The position numbers and the translations under genes are program-made. Positions 25,631 to 34,998 of a DNA stretch of 64,000 nucleotides are shown here, one piece after another. How positions within the stretch are numbered: position 1 is the stretch's first letter; every line of letters starts with the position of its first letter. Origin of the DNA: Nesterenkonia halotolerans (lineage in GTDB: Bacteria; Actinomycetota; Actinomycetes; Actinomycetales; Micrococcaceae); contig NZ_JADBEE010000001.1 in NCBI RefSeq assembly GCF_014874065.1, forward strand, positions 682,001 through 746,000, in the 5' to 3' direction. The notes under the pieces are model-generated. The model was not told where the DNA came from. It did no database searches and worked only from the letters and a program-made list of their open reading frames with translations.

Positions 25631-26395
25631 TCAGGAGCTGGAGGGTGCTGCGTCTTCGAACCGGTCGAGAACCAGGGTCAGAATGTCGCCCTGCTCCCCT
25701 CGGCCGGAGGTCAGCGTCTCCACGGTCTTTCGAGCGGCTTCCCGCTCGGCCTCCTTCTTGGAGGGGCCGGAGCCGGAACCATGCTCGACGCCGCCGATGA
25801 CCAGGGTGGCGGTGAAGGATTTGTGGTGGTCGGGACCGAAGTCCGCGATGAGGTAGCGGATCTCTCCCATGTCGCGTCCTGCGGCGATCTCCTGGATGGT
25901 GGTCTTCCAGTCCTTCCCGGCGGTCATCGCGTCCTTGTCGCTGAGCAGCGGGACGACCAGGCGCAGCACCAGTCGGCGCGCGGTCTCGATGTCGGTGGAG
26001 AGGTAGGCGGCGCCGATGAGCGCCTCCATGGTGTCGGCAAGGATCGAGTCCTTATCCTTGCCCTGGGTCAGCTGTTCGCCGGCGCCGAGGCTGATGTACG
26101 GGCCGATGCCGAGTCCGCGGGCGACGCGGGCCAGTGCGCGGGTGCTCACCAGCGCAGCACGAAGCTTGGCGAGGTCTCCCTCGGCAAGATCCGGGAAGCT
26201 TCGGTAGAGGTAGTCCGTCACAGCCAGTCCGAGGACAGAGTCGCCGAGGAACTCCAGCCGCTCGTTCGTGGGGAGCCCGGAGTTCTCATAGGCATAGGAC
26301 CGGTGCGTGAGGGCAAGACGAAGAGCCTCGGGGGCGATGTGCACCCCGAGGCTCTTCGTAAGCTCTTCGTGTTTTGTCACTGCATGGTTCTCCAC
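25631..26395 (-). CDS. rnc: Ribonuclease III
   Basis: A 254-residue class 1 RNase III, cutting double-stranded RNA such as rRNA precursors. The nuclease signature NERLEFLGDSVLGL (about residues 44-57) and the second metal-binding motif DTMEALIGAAYL (about 120-131) are intact. The dsRNA-binding domain (about 165-235) ends in SGSGPSKKEAEREAARKTV. It is encoded between rpmF and mutM with 25 and 15 bp spacing, the standard actinobacterial order. Confidence 0.96.
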   Translation of the reverse strand: MENHAVTKHEELTKSLGVHIAPEALRLALTHRSYAYENSGLPTNERLEFLGDSVLGLAVTDYLYRSFPDLAEGDLAKLRAALVSTRALARVARGLGIGPYISLGAGEQLTQGKDKDSILADTMEALIGAAYLSTDIETARRLVLRLVVPLLSDKDAMTAGKDWKTTIQEIAAGRDMGEIRYLIADFGPDHHKSFTATLVIGGVEHGSGSGPSKKEAEREAARKTVETLTSGRGEQGDILTLVLDRFEDAAPSSS

Positions 26396-26420
26396 TGCTC
26401 GATTCTTCAGTGCAGGAGAA

Positions 26421-26624
26421 TCAGGCGTCGGCGACCTTGCGACCCTTGTACTCGTAGAACAGCGGGGTGCCGGCGGAGTCGGTGACCAGCTTGGCCTGGT
26501 GAGGCTGGCTGTAGACGACGCGACCGTTCTCCACGGTCTTCACCAGCTTCGGGGTCGAAGCCTTCCACTGGGAGCGGCGGTGACGGGTGTTGGATCGGGA
26601 CATCTTCCGCTTTGGAACAGCCAC
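26421..26624 (-). CDS. rpmF: 50S ribosomal protein L32
   Basis: A 67-residue L32: [20 protein letters not shown] at the N-terminus and FYEYKGRKV near the end. It has no cysteine at all, so it is the zinc-independent form of the protein. It lies between yceD (49 bp) and rnc (25 bp), the widely conserved position. Confidence 0.96.
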   Translation of the reverse strand: MAVPKRKMSRSNTRHRRSQWKASTPKLVKTVENGRVVYSQPHQAKLVTDSAGTPLFYEYKGRKVADA

Positions 26625-26673
26625 GGTGTCTCTTTTCTCTCTCGATGATGGACAGGGTCTTCTTGACTTGGTT

Positions 26674-27237
26674 CTAGGTGCTGGATTCGGACGAAGAGTC
26701 CGGATCCGGCATTCCGGCGGCCACGTCTTTCAACGCTGCCCACCGGGGATCGAGCTGCTCGTGGAAGTGCTCGGGGTCATCCTCCATGCGGAATCCGCAT
26801 TCGGAGCACAGTCCCGGGCAGCCTTCGCGGCAGACCGGCTGGAACGGCAGTGCCGAGACCATCAGGTCGCGCAGCACCGGTTCCAGATCGATGGTGAGGT
26901 CGTGAGGGATCAGGCGCGTGTCCTCATCCTCGGCGTCAGCAGCTGCCTGGGCCTTCTGGGGCCAGCTGAACAGCTGCATCACGTCGACGGTGAGCGGGTA
27001 CCTGATCTCATCCAGACAACGTCCGCACTGGCCGCTGACCTCGGCAGAGGCCGTGCCAGTCATCAGCACACCCTCGTGCACCGATTCCAGGCGCAGATCC
27101 AGCTGCAGATCACTGCCCTGCGGAATCCCGATGAGGACCGTTGCAAGGTCCTTCGGGGCAGGGACAGTTCTGGAGAGTTCGTCCTGAGTTCCGGGTCTGC
27201 CCCGGAGCTCCTGGACATCTACAGTGAGAGCAGTCAT
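26674..27237 (-). CDS. YceD/DUF177 family protein
   Basis: A 187-residue protein of the YceD family, conserved upstream of rpmF and linked in plants and E. coli to 23S rRNA accumulation. Seen are the [10 protein letters not shown] motif (about residue 76) and the second cysteine cluster [13 protein letters not shown] (about 136-148), which probably bind zinc. The ATG at 27237 is chosen because AAGGAGT lies 9 bp upstream; a frame from 27276 lacks a ribosome site. A TAGAGT box on the minus strand about 50 bp upstream is a likely -10 for the four-gene operon. The Ser-rich C-terminus is not conserved. Confidence 0.88.
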   Translation of the reverse strand: MTALTVDVQELRGRPGTQDELSRTVPAPKDLATVLIGIPQGSDLQLDLRLESVHEGVLMTGTASAEVSGQCGRCLDEIRYPLTVDVMQLFSWPQKAQAAADAEDEDTRLIPHDLTIDLEPVLRDLMVSALPFQPVCREGCPGLCSECGFRMEDDPEHFHEQLDPRWAALKDVAAGMPDPDSSSESST

Positions 27238-27312
27238 CGCTGAACCACTCCTTAATGATCTAGACCGACGTGCCACTCTACCAGTCGGGGCAGGTGGCGT
27301 GCGAACCGGGGA

Positions 27313-28236
27313 TCAGATCTCCGCGACGAACTCTTTCAGCCACTCTCGCAGGTCCGGTCCGAGGTCCTCGCGGTCCACGGCCAGCGTCACGACAGCCTTG
27401 ATGTAGCTGAGCTTGTCGCCGGTGTCGTAGCGGCGACCACGGAAGATCACCGCGTGGACTCCGCCGCCGTCTTCGACCGGCTTGCCCGCCATCTCCTGCA
27501 GGGCGTCGGTCAGCTGGATCTCGTTGCCACGTCCCGGCGCCGTCTGCTCGAGCTCCGCGAAGATCGCAGGGTGCAGGACGTAGCGTCCGATGATGGCCAG
27601 GTTCGAGGGGGCGTCCTCCGCTGCCGGCTTCTCCACCAGGGCGTGGACCGGGACGACGTCGGCGGGCCTGCCCTCGGCGTCGGTCTCCTTGTCCTTGCCG
27701 TTGGCGTCGATCACGCCGTAGGCGCTGATGTTCTCCTCCGGCACCTCCATCACCGCGATGACCGAGCCGCCGAGTCGCTGCTGGGTCTCCAGCATGGTGG
27801 AGAGGAGCTCGTCCCGCTCGTCGATGAGATCGTCGCCGAGGAGCACGGCGAAGGGCTCGTCTCCCACGTGTCGCTTGGCGCAGAGCACGGCGTGGCCGAG
27901 GCCCTTGGCCTCGCCCTGGCGGATGTAGTGCAGGTCGCCGAGCTGGGTGGCGCGGCGCACGGCGTCGAGCTTCTTGGTGTCGCCCTTGGCCTCCAGCGTG
28001 GCTTCCAGGTCCGGAACCCGGTCGAAGTGGTTCTCCAGGGAGCGCTTGTTGCGTCCGGTGATCATCAGAATGTCTTCGAGGCCAGCCTTCGAGGCCTCAG
28101 CCACGACATACTGGATGGCCGGCTCGTCCACCACTGGGAGCATCTCTTTGGGCATCGCCTTGGTGGCCGGAAGGAAGCGTGTTCCCAGACCAGCGGCGGG
28201 AATCACAGCTTTGCGGATAGAAGTCGTTGAACTCAT
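27313..28236 (-). CDS. galU: UTP-glucose-1-phosphate uridylyltransferase
   Basis: A 307-residue GalU making UDP-glucose from UTP and glucose 1-phosphate. Visible are the nucleotide-binding PAAGLGTRFLPATKAMPKEML (about residues 12-32), the GLGHAVLCAK motif (about 112), the metal-binding LGDDLID and VEKP (about 203). UDP-glucose feeds the glycosyltransferases and the UDP-glucose dehydrogenase of this window. The ATG at 28236 is preferred over a GTG 6 bp upstream because of AGGTG at the right distance. A 75-bp gap separates it from yceD upstream region. Confidence 0.95.
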   Translation of the reverse strand: MSSTTSIRKAVIPAAGLGTRFLPATKAMPKEMLPVVDEPAIQYVVAEASKAGLEDILMITGRNKRSLENHFDRVPDLEATLEAKGDTKKLDAVRRATQLGDLHYIRQGEAKGLGHAVLCAKRHVGDEPFAVLLGDDLIDERDELLSTMLETQQRLGGSVIAVMEVPEENISAYGVIDANGKDKETDAEGRPADVVPVHALVEKPAAEDAPSNLAIIGRYVLHPAIFAELEQTAPGRGNEIQLTDALQEMAGKPVEDGGGVHAVIFRGRRYDTGDKLSYIKAVVTLAVDREDLGPDLREWLKEFVAEI

Positions 28237-28329
28237 GTACACACCTTATCGTTATTGGGCCCGGGGACCAGGGAATCTCCAGCACTGCGCGTGACCGAAT
28301 TCTTCGAGAGGGAAGCTCCGCTCGTCGGT

Positions 28330-28809
28330 TCAGCTGCGTCGCCGCTCCTGCAGCCGGCGCTGGACGGCTCGCGGCACGAACTCCGAGACGTCGCCGCCGA
28401 GGGAGTGGACTTCCTTGACCAGGGTCGAGGACAGGTGCGTGTAGCGGCCGTCGGCGGCGAGGAACACCGTCTCGAGCCCGGAGAGATGGCGGTTCATCGT
28501 GGCCATGGGGCTCTCGTAGGCCAGGTCCTTGGGGTCCCGCAGACCCTTGACCAGCGCGTTGGCCCCGACCTCCTTGCAGAACTCCGTCAGCAGCCCGGAA
28601 CCCAGCGGCTTGACGCTGACTCCGCGCACATAGGAGAAGGTCTCTCGCGCCATGTCCATGCGTTCCTGGACCGAGAACATAGGGTTCTTGTGCATGTTGG
28701 GTGAGATGGCGACGATCACCTCGTCGAAGAGGTTCGAGGCACGCGCGATGATCTCCACGTGTCCGTTGTGCAGGGGGTCAAATGATCCGGGGCACACTGC
28801 TAGCTGCAT
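28330..28809 (-). CDS. coaD: Phosphopantetheine adenylyltransferase
   Basis: A 159-residue CoaD, the penultimate step of CoA synthesis (4'-phosphopantetheine + ATP to dephospho-CoA). The nucleotidyltransferase motif GSFDPLHNGHVEII (residues 8-21) and the KGLRDPKDLAYE segment (about 88-99), then STLVKEVHSLGGDV near the end, are typical. TAATGT lies 6 bp before the ATG with no Shine-Dalgarno, so it is probably leaderless. Divergent from an aminotransferase gene. Confidence 0.96.
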   Translation of the reverse strand: MQLAVCPGSFDPLHNGHVEIIARASNLFDEVIVAISPNMHKNPMFSVQERMDMARETFSYVRGVSVKPLGSGLLTEFCKEVGANALVKGLRDPKDLAYESPMATMNRHLSGLETVFLAADGRYTHLSSTLVKEVHSLGGDVSEFVPRAVQRRLQERRRS

Positions 28810-28895
28810 GGCACGACATTACTCCAGGCGGAGACGGGCCTGCTGGGGGCGCGCAGGAAATGTCCAGGATTCGTGTGCGTTCTACCATGGTGTTC

Positions 28896-30224
28896 ATGTC
28901 CTCTCCCTCTCCCCAGCCAGATCCGCTCGCCTTCGAGAAGCCCTGGGCCCGCAGCGCGGCCGGCGCCAACACCCTGGACCCGGAGTCCCCTCGCTCTTCG
29001 CCCCGCGTCGTGCCCACCATCTACGAACGCACGACGGCTTCGGCCCTTGCACACCAGGCCATCAACCTCGGCCAGGGCTTTCCGGACACCGAGGGCCCGG
29101 ACTGGCTGCTCGAGCTCGCGGCGCAGTCGATCACCGACCCCAGCTCAGGTCCACGGAACCAGTACGCGCCGGGGATGGGCCTGAGCGAGCTGCGGGCCTC
29201 CATCAGCTCCGCGCAGCGACGTCGGCAGGGCCTGGACCTGCACCCGGAGACCCAGGTCATGGTCACCACCGGAGCCACCGAGGGCATCTCGGCGACGATC
29301 CTCGCCTTCGCCCAGCCAGGCAGCGAAGTGCTCACCTTCGAGCCGCACTATGACTCCTACGGCGCCTGTGTCGCCCTGGCGGGGGCCCGGATGGTCGGGG
29401 TGCCGCTGCGCGGTCCGGAGTTCCGACCGGATGTGGACGCGCTCGAGGCGGCGATCACCGAGCGCACGTCGATGATCCTGCTGAACACGCCGCACAACCC
29501 CACCGGAACCGTCTTCAGCACCGAGGAGCTCGGCCGGATCGTCGAACTGGCGAAGAAGCACGACCTGCGGATCATGTGCGACGAGGTCTACGAGCATCTT
29601 GTCCTCTCCGACGCCGCACTCCCCCACCGCAGCATCCTCACCGTGGAGGGGGCCGAGCAGGTGGCCGTCGCCGTGGGCTCTGCCGGGAAGTCCTTCTCGG
29701 TGACCGGGTGGAAGGTCGGGTGGGTGACCGGCGGCGCGGAGCTGATCAGCCAGATCCGCGGGGTCAAGCAGTTCCTGAGCTTCTCCTCCGGCCCCGCCTT
29801 CCAGTGGGCGGTCGCCCAGGGTCTCGAGGACGACCGGGGATTCTTCGCCCGGAACACGGCGGAGCTCGAGGCCGGGCGCGACCTGCTGCGCGAGGGCCTG
29901 CACGATCTCGGCCTGGCTCCGAATGCGGCGGAGGCGGGTTACTTCGTCCTCGGTGACGTCTCCGGACTCACCTCGCTCTCCGCCGTCGACTTCTGCCGGA
30001 TCCTCGCCGAGGAGGTGGGGGTCGCCGCGATCCCGGTCTCAGCCCTGACGATCCAGCACACGGCCCAGCCCATGGACGAGCTGCAGCGCCTGGTGCGCTT
30101 CGCCTTCTGCAAGGATCACACCACCATCACCGAGGCTCTGCGTCGCATGCGCGAGCATCTTCCGGCGGCTCTGGCAGCGCACCCAGCGCACGAGCGAGCC
30201 AGCGAGCCGGCGGCCCGCCGCTGA
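28896..30224 (+). CDS. Class I/II PLP-dependent aminotransferase
   Basis: A 442-residue fold-type I aminotransferase. The lysine that binds PLP is in GSAGKSFSVTGWKVGW (about residues 262-277); NTPHNPTG (about 201) holds the cofactor-binding asparagine, and CDEVYEHLV (about 230) the aspartate. The sequence resembles kynurenine/glutamine-type and DapC-like aminotransferases; the substrate is open. TACCAT lies 7 bp before the ATG at 28896, supporting a leaderless start there rather than at the ATG at 28887. The stop overlaps the start of the next gene (TGATG). Confidence 0.85.
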   Translation: MSSPSPQPDPLAFEKPWARSAAGANTLDPESPRSSPRVVPTIYERTTASALAHQAINLGQGFPDTEGPDWLLELAAQSITDPSSGPRNQYAPGMGLSELRASISSAQRRRQGLDLHPETQVMVTTGATEGISATILAFAQPGSEVLTFEPHYDSYGACVALAGARMVGVPLRGPEFRPDVDALEAAITERTSMILLNTPHNPTGTVFSTEELGRIVELAKKHDLRIMCDEVYEHLVLSDAALPHRSILTVEGAEQVAVAVGSAGKSFSVTGWKVGWVTGGAELISQIRGVKQFLSFSSGPAFQWAVAQGLEDDRGFFARNTAELEAGRDLLREGLHDLGLAPNAAEAGYFVLGDVSGLTSLSAVDFCRILAEEVGVAAIPVSALTIQHTAQPMDELQRLVRFAFCKDHTTITEALRRMREHLPAALAAHPAHERASEPAARR

Positions 30225-31099
30225 TGCCGGCGCGGGAGGGGCTGGGGCTCCCACGCAGCCAGCGGCTGTCCTTCTCAGGCAGCCTGGCGGAGCTGCACCT
30301 GGATGACCTGACCGAGGACGGCGTCGTGCTGAGCATCGGAGGGGCCGAACAGTCCCATGTCGAGGTCGGCGACCCCGGCTTCCTGCTGCACGACTACCTG
30401 ATCCGGATGGCAGCGGTGCTGCAGACCTGTGCCCGCGAGCGCCTCTCGGCCCGAGGGGCGCACCAGGCCCCGCAGATCCTGCATCTGGGAGCAGGCGCGC
30501 TGACCCTGCCGCGCTGGCTGGAACACCATTTCCCAGAGGTCGAGCAGACGGTGCTCGACATCGAGCCGGAGCTGGTGGAGTTCGTGCTCGAGCACCTGCC
30601 GATGCGCACCCTGCCGCACAACCTCATCGCGGACGCCGCCGCGGCGATCGCCCCGGGCGGCGTTCTCGCTGGGCGCACCTTCGACGTCGTCGTGGTCGAC
30701 CTGTTCAACAGCGCGGAGGCGCCCGCGCAGCTCACCAGCACCCAGTTTCACGCCCGCGCCTTCGAGCAGGTCGCGCCGGGCGGTCTGCTGCTGATGAACC
30801 TCGGGGACGAGCCGCCCATGGACTTCGTCCGCGCCCAGGTGGCCTCGCTGCTCGAAGCCTCAGCGGGGCTGGGGACGTCCAACGACTCGGCGCTGCTGAG
30901 CGCGCCCACCGATGTGCTCGAGGCCCGCGCAGAGGGGAATCTGACCTTCGCCGCGCGCCGATCGGCTCCGCTGGAGCAGACCGAGCTCAACGCCATCTGG
31001 GCCGCAGGCCCGCATCCCGGGGACGTGCTCAGCGGGGAGGAGCTTCACCAGTGGGCTCAACAAGCCACACGTGGGTTCCCCCGTAGGACTTCTCACTGA
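30224..31099 (+). CDS. Spermidine synthase-like methyltransferase-fold protein
   Basis: A 291-residue protein with the spermidine-synthase type Rossmann fold: ILHLGAGALTLPRWLEHHFP (about residues 85-104), the acidic end of strand 2 in VLDIEPELVEF (about 110), and FDVVVVDLFNSAEAP (about 148). The usual DE..YHE polyamine motifs are not evident, so polyamine synthesis is doubtful; it fits the family of actinobacterial SpeE-like proteins of unknown substrate. Translationally coupled to the aminotransferase (1-bp overlap). Its last 71 bp overlap the end of rsmD on the other strand. Confidence 0.65.
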   Translation: MPAREGLGLPRSQRLSFSGSLAELHLDDLTEDGVVLSIGGAEQSHVEVGDPGFLLHDYLIRMAAVLQTCARERLSARGAHQAPQILHLGAGALTLPRWLEHHFPEVEQTVLDIEPELVEFVLEHLPMRTLPHNLIADAAAAIAPGGVLAGRTFDVVVVDLFNSAEAPAQLTSTQFHARAFEQVAPGGLLLMNLGDEPPMDFVRAQVASLLEASAGLGTSNDSALLSAPTDVLEARAEGNLTFAARRSAPLEQTELNAIWAAGPHPGDVLSGEELHQWAQQATRGFPRRTSH

Positions 31100-31604
31100 A
31101 GATCTCCAGCCCCTCGGGCATCGAGGGACGTCCGCTGCGCTTCTCGCGTTCGATCACCACAGTGGCCCCCTCATGCAGCTGGCCCACTGCCGCGGTGAGG
31201 ACCTTCAGCAGCTCGGCGTCGCCGAACTGGTAGGGCGGATCGAGGAAGAGCAGCTCGATCGCCGGCCCAGTGCGAGCGGTGAGGTATTTCAGCGCATCTG
31301 CCTTGTGCACGCTGATCTCCGATCCGGGTGCGTGAAAGGGCTCGGCGTTGCGGCGCAGGGTCTTCACCGCGGCCTCCGCCTTGTCCACCGCCTCCAGGCT
31401 GCGCGCGCCGCGGCTGATCGACTCGAAGCCCAGCGCTCCTGACCCTGCATAGAGATCGACGACGACGGCATCCTCGAGCGCGTCATAGCCCTCAAGCCGG
31501 GAGAACAGCGATTCCTTGACCCGGTCGCTGGTGGGTCGGGTGGCGTCGGTGGGGACGGCCGTGAGACGACGCCCCTTGTGCGTGCCAGCGATGATGCGTG
31601 CCAT
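31029..31604 (-). CDS. rsmD: 16S rRNA (guanine966-N2)-methyltransferase
   Basis: A 191-residue RsmD. The N-terminal MARIIAGTHKGRRL and TRPTSDRVKESLF, SAM motif I VVDLYAGSGALGFESISRG (about residues 48-66) and the catalytic LLFLDPPYQFG (about 118-128) are characteristic. It methylates G966 of 16S rRNA. The ATG at 31604 has AGGAG 5 bp upstream; a frame from 31832 would run into recG. It follows recG by 79 bp on the same strand and overlaps the convergent SpeE-like gene by 71 bp. Confidence 0.94.
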   Translation of the reverse strand: MARIIAGTHKGRRLTAVPTDATRPTSDRVKESLFSRLEGYDALEDAVVVDLYAGSGALGFESISRGARSLEAVDKAEAAVKTLRRNAEPFHAPGSEISVHKADALKYLTARTGPAIELLFLDPPYQFGDAELLKVLTAAVGQLHEGATVVIEREKRSGRPSMPEGLEIFSEKSYGGTHVWLVEPTGEAPPR

Positions 31605-31683
31605 GGCCTGCTCCTGTCTGCGCTGTTCTGCTCTGGCTTGTGCTGCTCGGGCTCGCGCTGCCCTGCCCTGCGATCTACCGCGG

Positions 31684-33951
31684 TCAGCCGCGCTGGATGA
31701 ACTCGTCGGCTCCGGCGTGGACATCGCGATACTGCGACACCGCCTCGCGCAGCCCGGGGTATGCCTCCCAGCGCGGGTCGGCCGCACTGAGCTCCGCCAG
31801 CAGCCCTGCGGCGCGAGTGATGATCTTCTCATCTCTGATCGTGCGCAGCAGCTTCAAGGTGGAGGCACGTCCCGCCTGGGCCGCGCCCAGCACATTGCCC
31901 TCACGGCGCCGCTCGAGGTCGAGCCTGGCCAGGGTCATGCCGTCCGAGTGTTCGGCCACCTGGTCCAGTCGCTCCAGAGAAGGGTGCTCGTCGGGCAGCC
32001 GGGTCACCAGCAGACACAGTCCATGGGCTCCGCCGCGACCGATCCTCCCGCGCAGCTGGTGCAGCGTGGAGACGCCGAAGGCATCGGCGTCGAGGATGGC
32101 CATGACAGTGGCGTTGTGGACATCGACTCCGACCTCGATCACGGTGGTGCAGATCAGCACGTCGATCTCGCCGCGTTCGAAGGCGGTCATCACCTCTTCC
32201 TTGGCGGAGGCGTCCATCCTGCCGTGGACCTGGGCCCGTCGGGTCTCGCCGAGCAGAGGGTGCTCGGCCAGCCGCTGGGAGATGAGCTCCACCGAGGCGT
32301 CCTGGTCCGTCTGGACTCCGGTCTCCGGGTCCTCGCGGTGGTCAGCCTCATTGATCTTGGGGCACACGACATAGACCTGGTGCCCGGCCGCGACCTCTTC
32401 TGCGATGCGCTCCCAGACCCGGCCGATCATCCGGGGGCCCTGGACCGTGCGGACCACATGGGTCGCGATCGGCTGGCGTCCGCTGGGGAGACCCTCAAGA
32501 GTGGTCAGTTCGAGGTCGCCGAAGACAGTCATCGCCACCGACCGCGGGATGGGCGTGGCGGACATGACGAGCATATGCGGGGTCAGCTCGTAGCGGTGTC
32601 GCAGCGCATCCCGCTGTTCGACGCCGAAGCGGTGCTGCTCATCCACCACTGCAAGCCCCAGATCCAGGAAGTGCACCTGCTCGCCGAGCACTGCGTGAGT
32701 GCCCACCACCAGTCGCGCGGTGCCGGAGGCGATGTCCAGCAGCGCGCTGCGCCGCTGGGCGGTGTTCAGCGATCCGGTGAGCAGCGTCAGTCCGAGCTCA
32801 TCGGCCAGGCCGCCGAGCATGCGGCGCAGGGATCGTTCATGCTGCGCGGCGAGCACCTCGGTCGGCGCGATCAGCGTGGCCTGGGCTCCCGTCTCGAGCA
32901 CCTGCAGGATGGCCCGCAGCGCCACGAGCGTCTTGCCCGAGCCGACCTCACCCTGCAGGAGCCGGTTCATCGGGCGCTCCCGGTCGAGTTCGGCGGCGAT
33001 GAGGTCTCCACACTCTCGCTGTCCCGCTGTGAGCGTGAACGGCAGCGAGGCGTCGAAACGATCGAGGAGGCCGCCGGCACGCCGCGGCCTGGGCGTGGCT
33101 GCACGGTCCTGGTCCTGGACGCGGCGCAGGTGCAGCAGCCCCTGCAGCAGGAAAGCCTCGTGGAAGCGCATCCGGTGCAGACCACGGTCCGGGTCTTGGA
33201 GTGTCTCGGGTCGGTGGATCAGCCGATACGCCTCCCCCAGGTCGGGAAGCGCTTCGGCGGCCCGGACGGTGGCCGGGAGCGGCTCGGGCCAGTCCTCGAA
33301 GTCGATCATGTCCAGCAGAATCTCGATGCAGTCGAGGATCCGAAAGCTGCTGATGCTGGACGTGGCGGGGTAGAGCGGCACCGGGGTGCGGCCCCGGCTG
33401 AGCACCCGGGGGGCCTGGACGGCGCTCTCTGGGTCCGACGCGCTCGCCGCTGCACTGACCATCTCGCCGGAGTGGACGGCCTCCTCGGATCCCTTCGAAG
33501 CGCCGGGACCGTTGGGGGCGTCCAGGGGATCCGTGTCCAGGAGCACCGTGAAGTCGGGATTTGTCAGGGTCGGACGGTCCCGGTAGCTCCCCACCTTGCC
33601 GTGGAAGATCGCGCGGACACCGGCACGCAGGGTCCTGCCCACGGACCAGCCGTTGAAGAAGGCCATCTTCAGCGAATTGCCCTCGTCGTCGGCCACCCAG
33701 ACCTCGGCGAGCGAGCCGCGCCGGTTCTGCATCTTGCGCACCGAGACCCCGGTAACCTCAGCGATGAGGCTGACGTGCTCCCCCGCCTCGGGAAGGTCTC
33801 GGAAGGAGGAGAGATGGCCGAATTCGATCCACCGGCGGGGGTAGTGCTGCAGTAGCTCCGCCGCGGTGGTGATGCCCAGTCCCTGTTCGAGGGTCTTGGC
33901 GGACTCGGCGCCCAGGACTCGGTGGAGTTCGGTGGTGGGTAGCACTGCCAC
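31684..33951 (-). CDS. recG: ATP-dependent DNA helicase RecG
   Basis: A 755-residue RecG that reverses stalled replication forks and migrates branches. The N-terminal wedge (OB) domain is present; between about residues 145 and 185 there is a low-complexity insert (DPLDAPNGPGASKGSEEAV...). The helicase motifs are clear: Walker A GEVGSGKT (about 339), DEQH box VVDEQHRFGVEQR (about 434), MSATPIPR, and motif VI HQLRGRIGRG (about 652). The start overlaps no neighbour; 6 bp separate it from the DAK2 gene upstream, so the two are co-transcribed. Confidence 0.97.
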   Translation of the reverse strand: MAVLPTTELHRVLGAESAKTLEQGLGITTAAELLQHYPRRWIEFGHLSSFRDLPEAGEHVSLIAEVTGVSVRKMQNRRGSLAEVWVADDEGNSLKMAFFNGWSVGRTLRAGVRAIFHGKVGSYRDRPTLTNPDFTVLLDTDPLDAPNGPGASKGSEEAVHSGEMVSAAASASDPESAVQAPRVLSRGRTPVPLYPATSSISSFRILDCIEILLDMIDFEDWPEPLPATVRAAEALPDLGEAYRLIHRPETLQDPDRGLHRMRFHEAFLLQGLLHLRRVQDQDRAATPRPRRAGGLLDRFDASLPFTLTAGQRECGDLIAAELDRERPMNRLLQGEVGSGKTLVALRAILQVLETGAQATLIAPTEVLAAQHERSLRRMLGGLADELGLTLLTGSLNTAQRRSALLDIASGTARLVVGTHAVLGEQVHFLDLGLAVVDEQHRFGVEQRDALRHRYELTPHMLVMSATPIPRSVAMTVFGDLELTTLEGLPSGRQPIATHVVRTVQGPRMIGRVWERIAEEVAAGHQVYVVCPKINEADHREDPETGVQTDQDASVELISQRLAEHPLLGETRRAQVHGRMDASAKEEVMTAFERGEIDVLICTTVIEVGVDVHNATVMAILDADAFGVSTLHQLRGRIGRGGAHGLCLLVTRLPDEHPSLERLDQVAEHSDGMTLARLDLERRREGNVLGAAQAGRASTLKLLRTIRDEKIITRAAGLLAELSAADPRWEAYPGLREAVSQYRDVHAGADEFIQRG

Positions 33952-33957
33952 GCCGGG

Positions 33958-34926
33958 TCACTCCTGGGTTCGGTGCAGGGGCGTCGCGGAGTAGGACTCC
34001 ACCTCTCCTGCGGCGTGCACGGTCTCCGCGGTGCTGGGCTCCTCGCGGGTGTGGACGTGGATGCGCCAGCGGTAGCTCCCGTCCTCAGCGGCCGCCGAGT
34101 CGATGGGGGTCACGATGACCGAGTCGCCGAGCGTGTTCAACTCATGCCGCAGCGAGGCGGCGCCGAGGGGGTCAAGCCGCACGGTGCACATGACTTCCAC
34201 CCCGGTCGAGTCCTGCGCGGCGGGCGTGTCCTGCCCCTGGTTCCATCCGGGAAGCGTCTGCAGCGCGGAGAAGTCCATGTCTCGGCCCGTGATGGTGGCA
34301 TGCAGCGCGATGAGCACGACCAGCAGCCCGGCTCCTCCGGAGTCAACGACCCCAGCCCGCTGCAGGGCCGGCAGCTGCTCCCGTGTGGCCTCCACCGCGG
34401 CGAGGGCTCGTGAGACCACGTGGGGCATGACGGCCTCCAGCGCTGCCCGGCTCTCCGGCTCCTCGGCCTCACCCGCGGACCGGCGCACCTCATCGTGGAC
34501 GGCGTCCAGCACCGAGAGCATCGTGCCGGCCACGGGGTCGGTGAGTGCGGACCAGGAGCGGACGCGGGCCCGCTCCAGGGCATGGCTGAGTCCGGTGATG
34601 GTCAGTCGTTCCTGGCCGTGGAGCGGCTCCGCGAGACCGGAGATCAGCACGGCCAGCAGAGTTCCCGAATTTCCGTAGGCCTCGGACATCGCCCGGGAGC
34701 CCGCGGCGGCGAAGAGCCCTCCGAGGTCCTGGCTGGGGGCCTGTTCCACGCTGCTGCGGCAGGCGCGGATGGTGCCGAGCATGTTCTCCCCGGTGTCGGA
34801 ATCCGGGATGGGGAACACGTTGAGCCGGTTGAGGTTGTCCTTGTTCTGCTCCAGAGCGGCCTCAGCGAGGATGAACCAGCGGTGCACGGCTGCGGCGCCC
34901 TTGACCTTGCCCCTCATCTGCCGCAC
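33958..34926 (-). CDS. DAK2-domain protein, short FakA-like
   Basis: A 322-residue protein with the DAK2/FakA nucleotide-binding domain: NVFPIPDSDTGENML (Asp42 and Asp44, the Mg-ATP ligands), SEAYGNSGTLL (about residue 82) and VVDSGGAGLLVVL (about 193). The second DegV-like half of full FakA-type proteins (about 550 residues) is mostly missing; a short segment with DPLGAASLRHELNTLGDSVIV follows instead. Full-length relatives next to recG are annotated as fatty-acid kinases. GAGAGGGG lies before the ATG at 34926. Whether this short form still has kinase activity is unknown. Confidence 0.75.
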   Translation of the reverse strand: MRQMRGKVKGAAAVHRWFILAEAALEQNKDNLNRLNVFPIPDSDTGENMLGTIRACRSSVEQAPSQDLGGLFAAAGSRAMSEAYGNSGTLLAVLISGLAEPLHGQERLTITGLSHALERARVRSWSALTDPVAGTMLSVLDAVHDEVRRSAGEAEEPESRAALEAVMPHVVSRALAAVEATREQLPALQRAGVVDSGGAGLLVVLIALHATITGRDMDFSALQTLPGWNQGQDTPAAQDSTGVEVMCTVRLDPLGAASLRHELNTLGDSVIVTPIDSAAAEDGSYRWRIHVHTREEPSTAETVHAAGEVESYSATPLHRTQE

Positions 34927-34998
34927 CCCTCTCGGTGGTTCTCTCGCTGCACGCTCGGTCCCGCACCCGCGCCCTGTCCACAGGCAGGAGCGCTCACC

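Noticed and set aside
26421..26624. L32 as a Zur-controlled zinc-free paralogue
   Set aside because: It lacks cysteines, but it stands in the conserved yceD-rnc position and no Zur site is seen, so it is the main copy.
31516..33855. A 779-codon open frame on the strand opposite recG
   Set aside because: It is the antisense shadow of recG; composition is typical of GC-rich antisense frames (Arg/Gly/His-rich) and no domain is seen.
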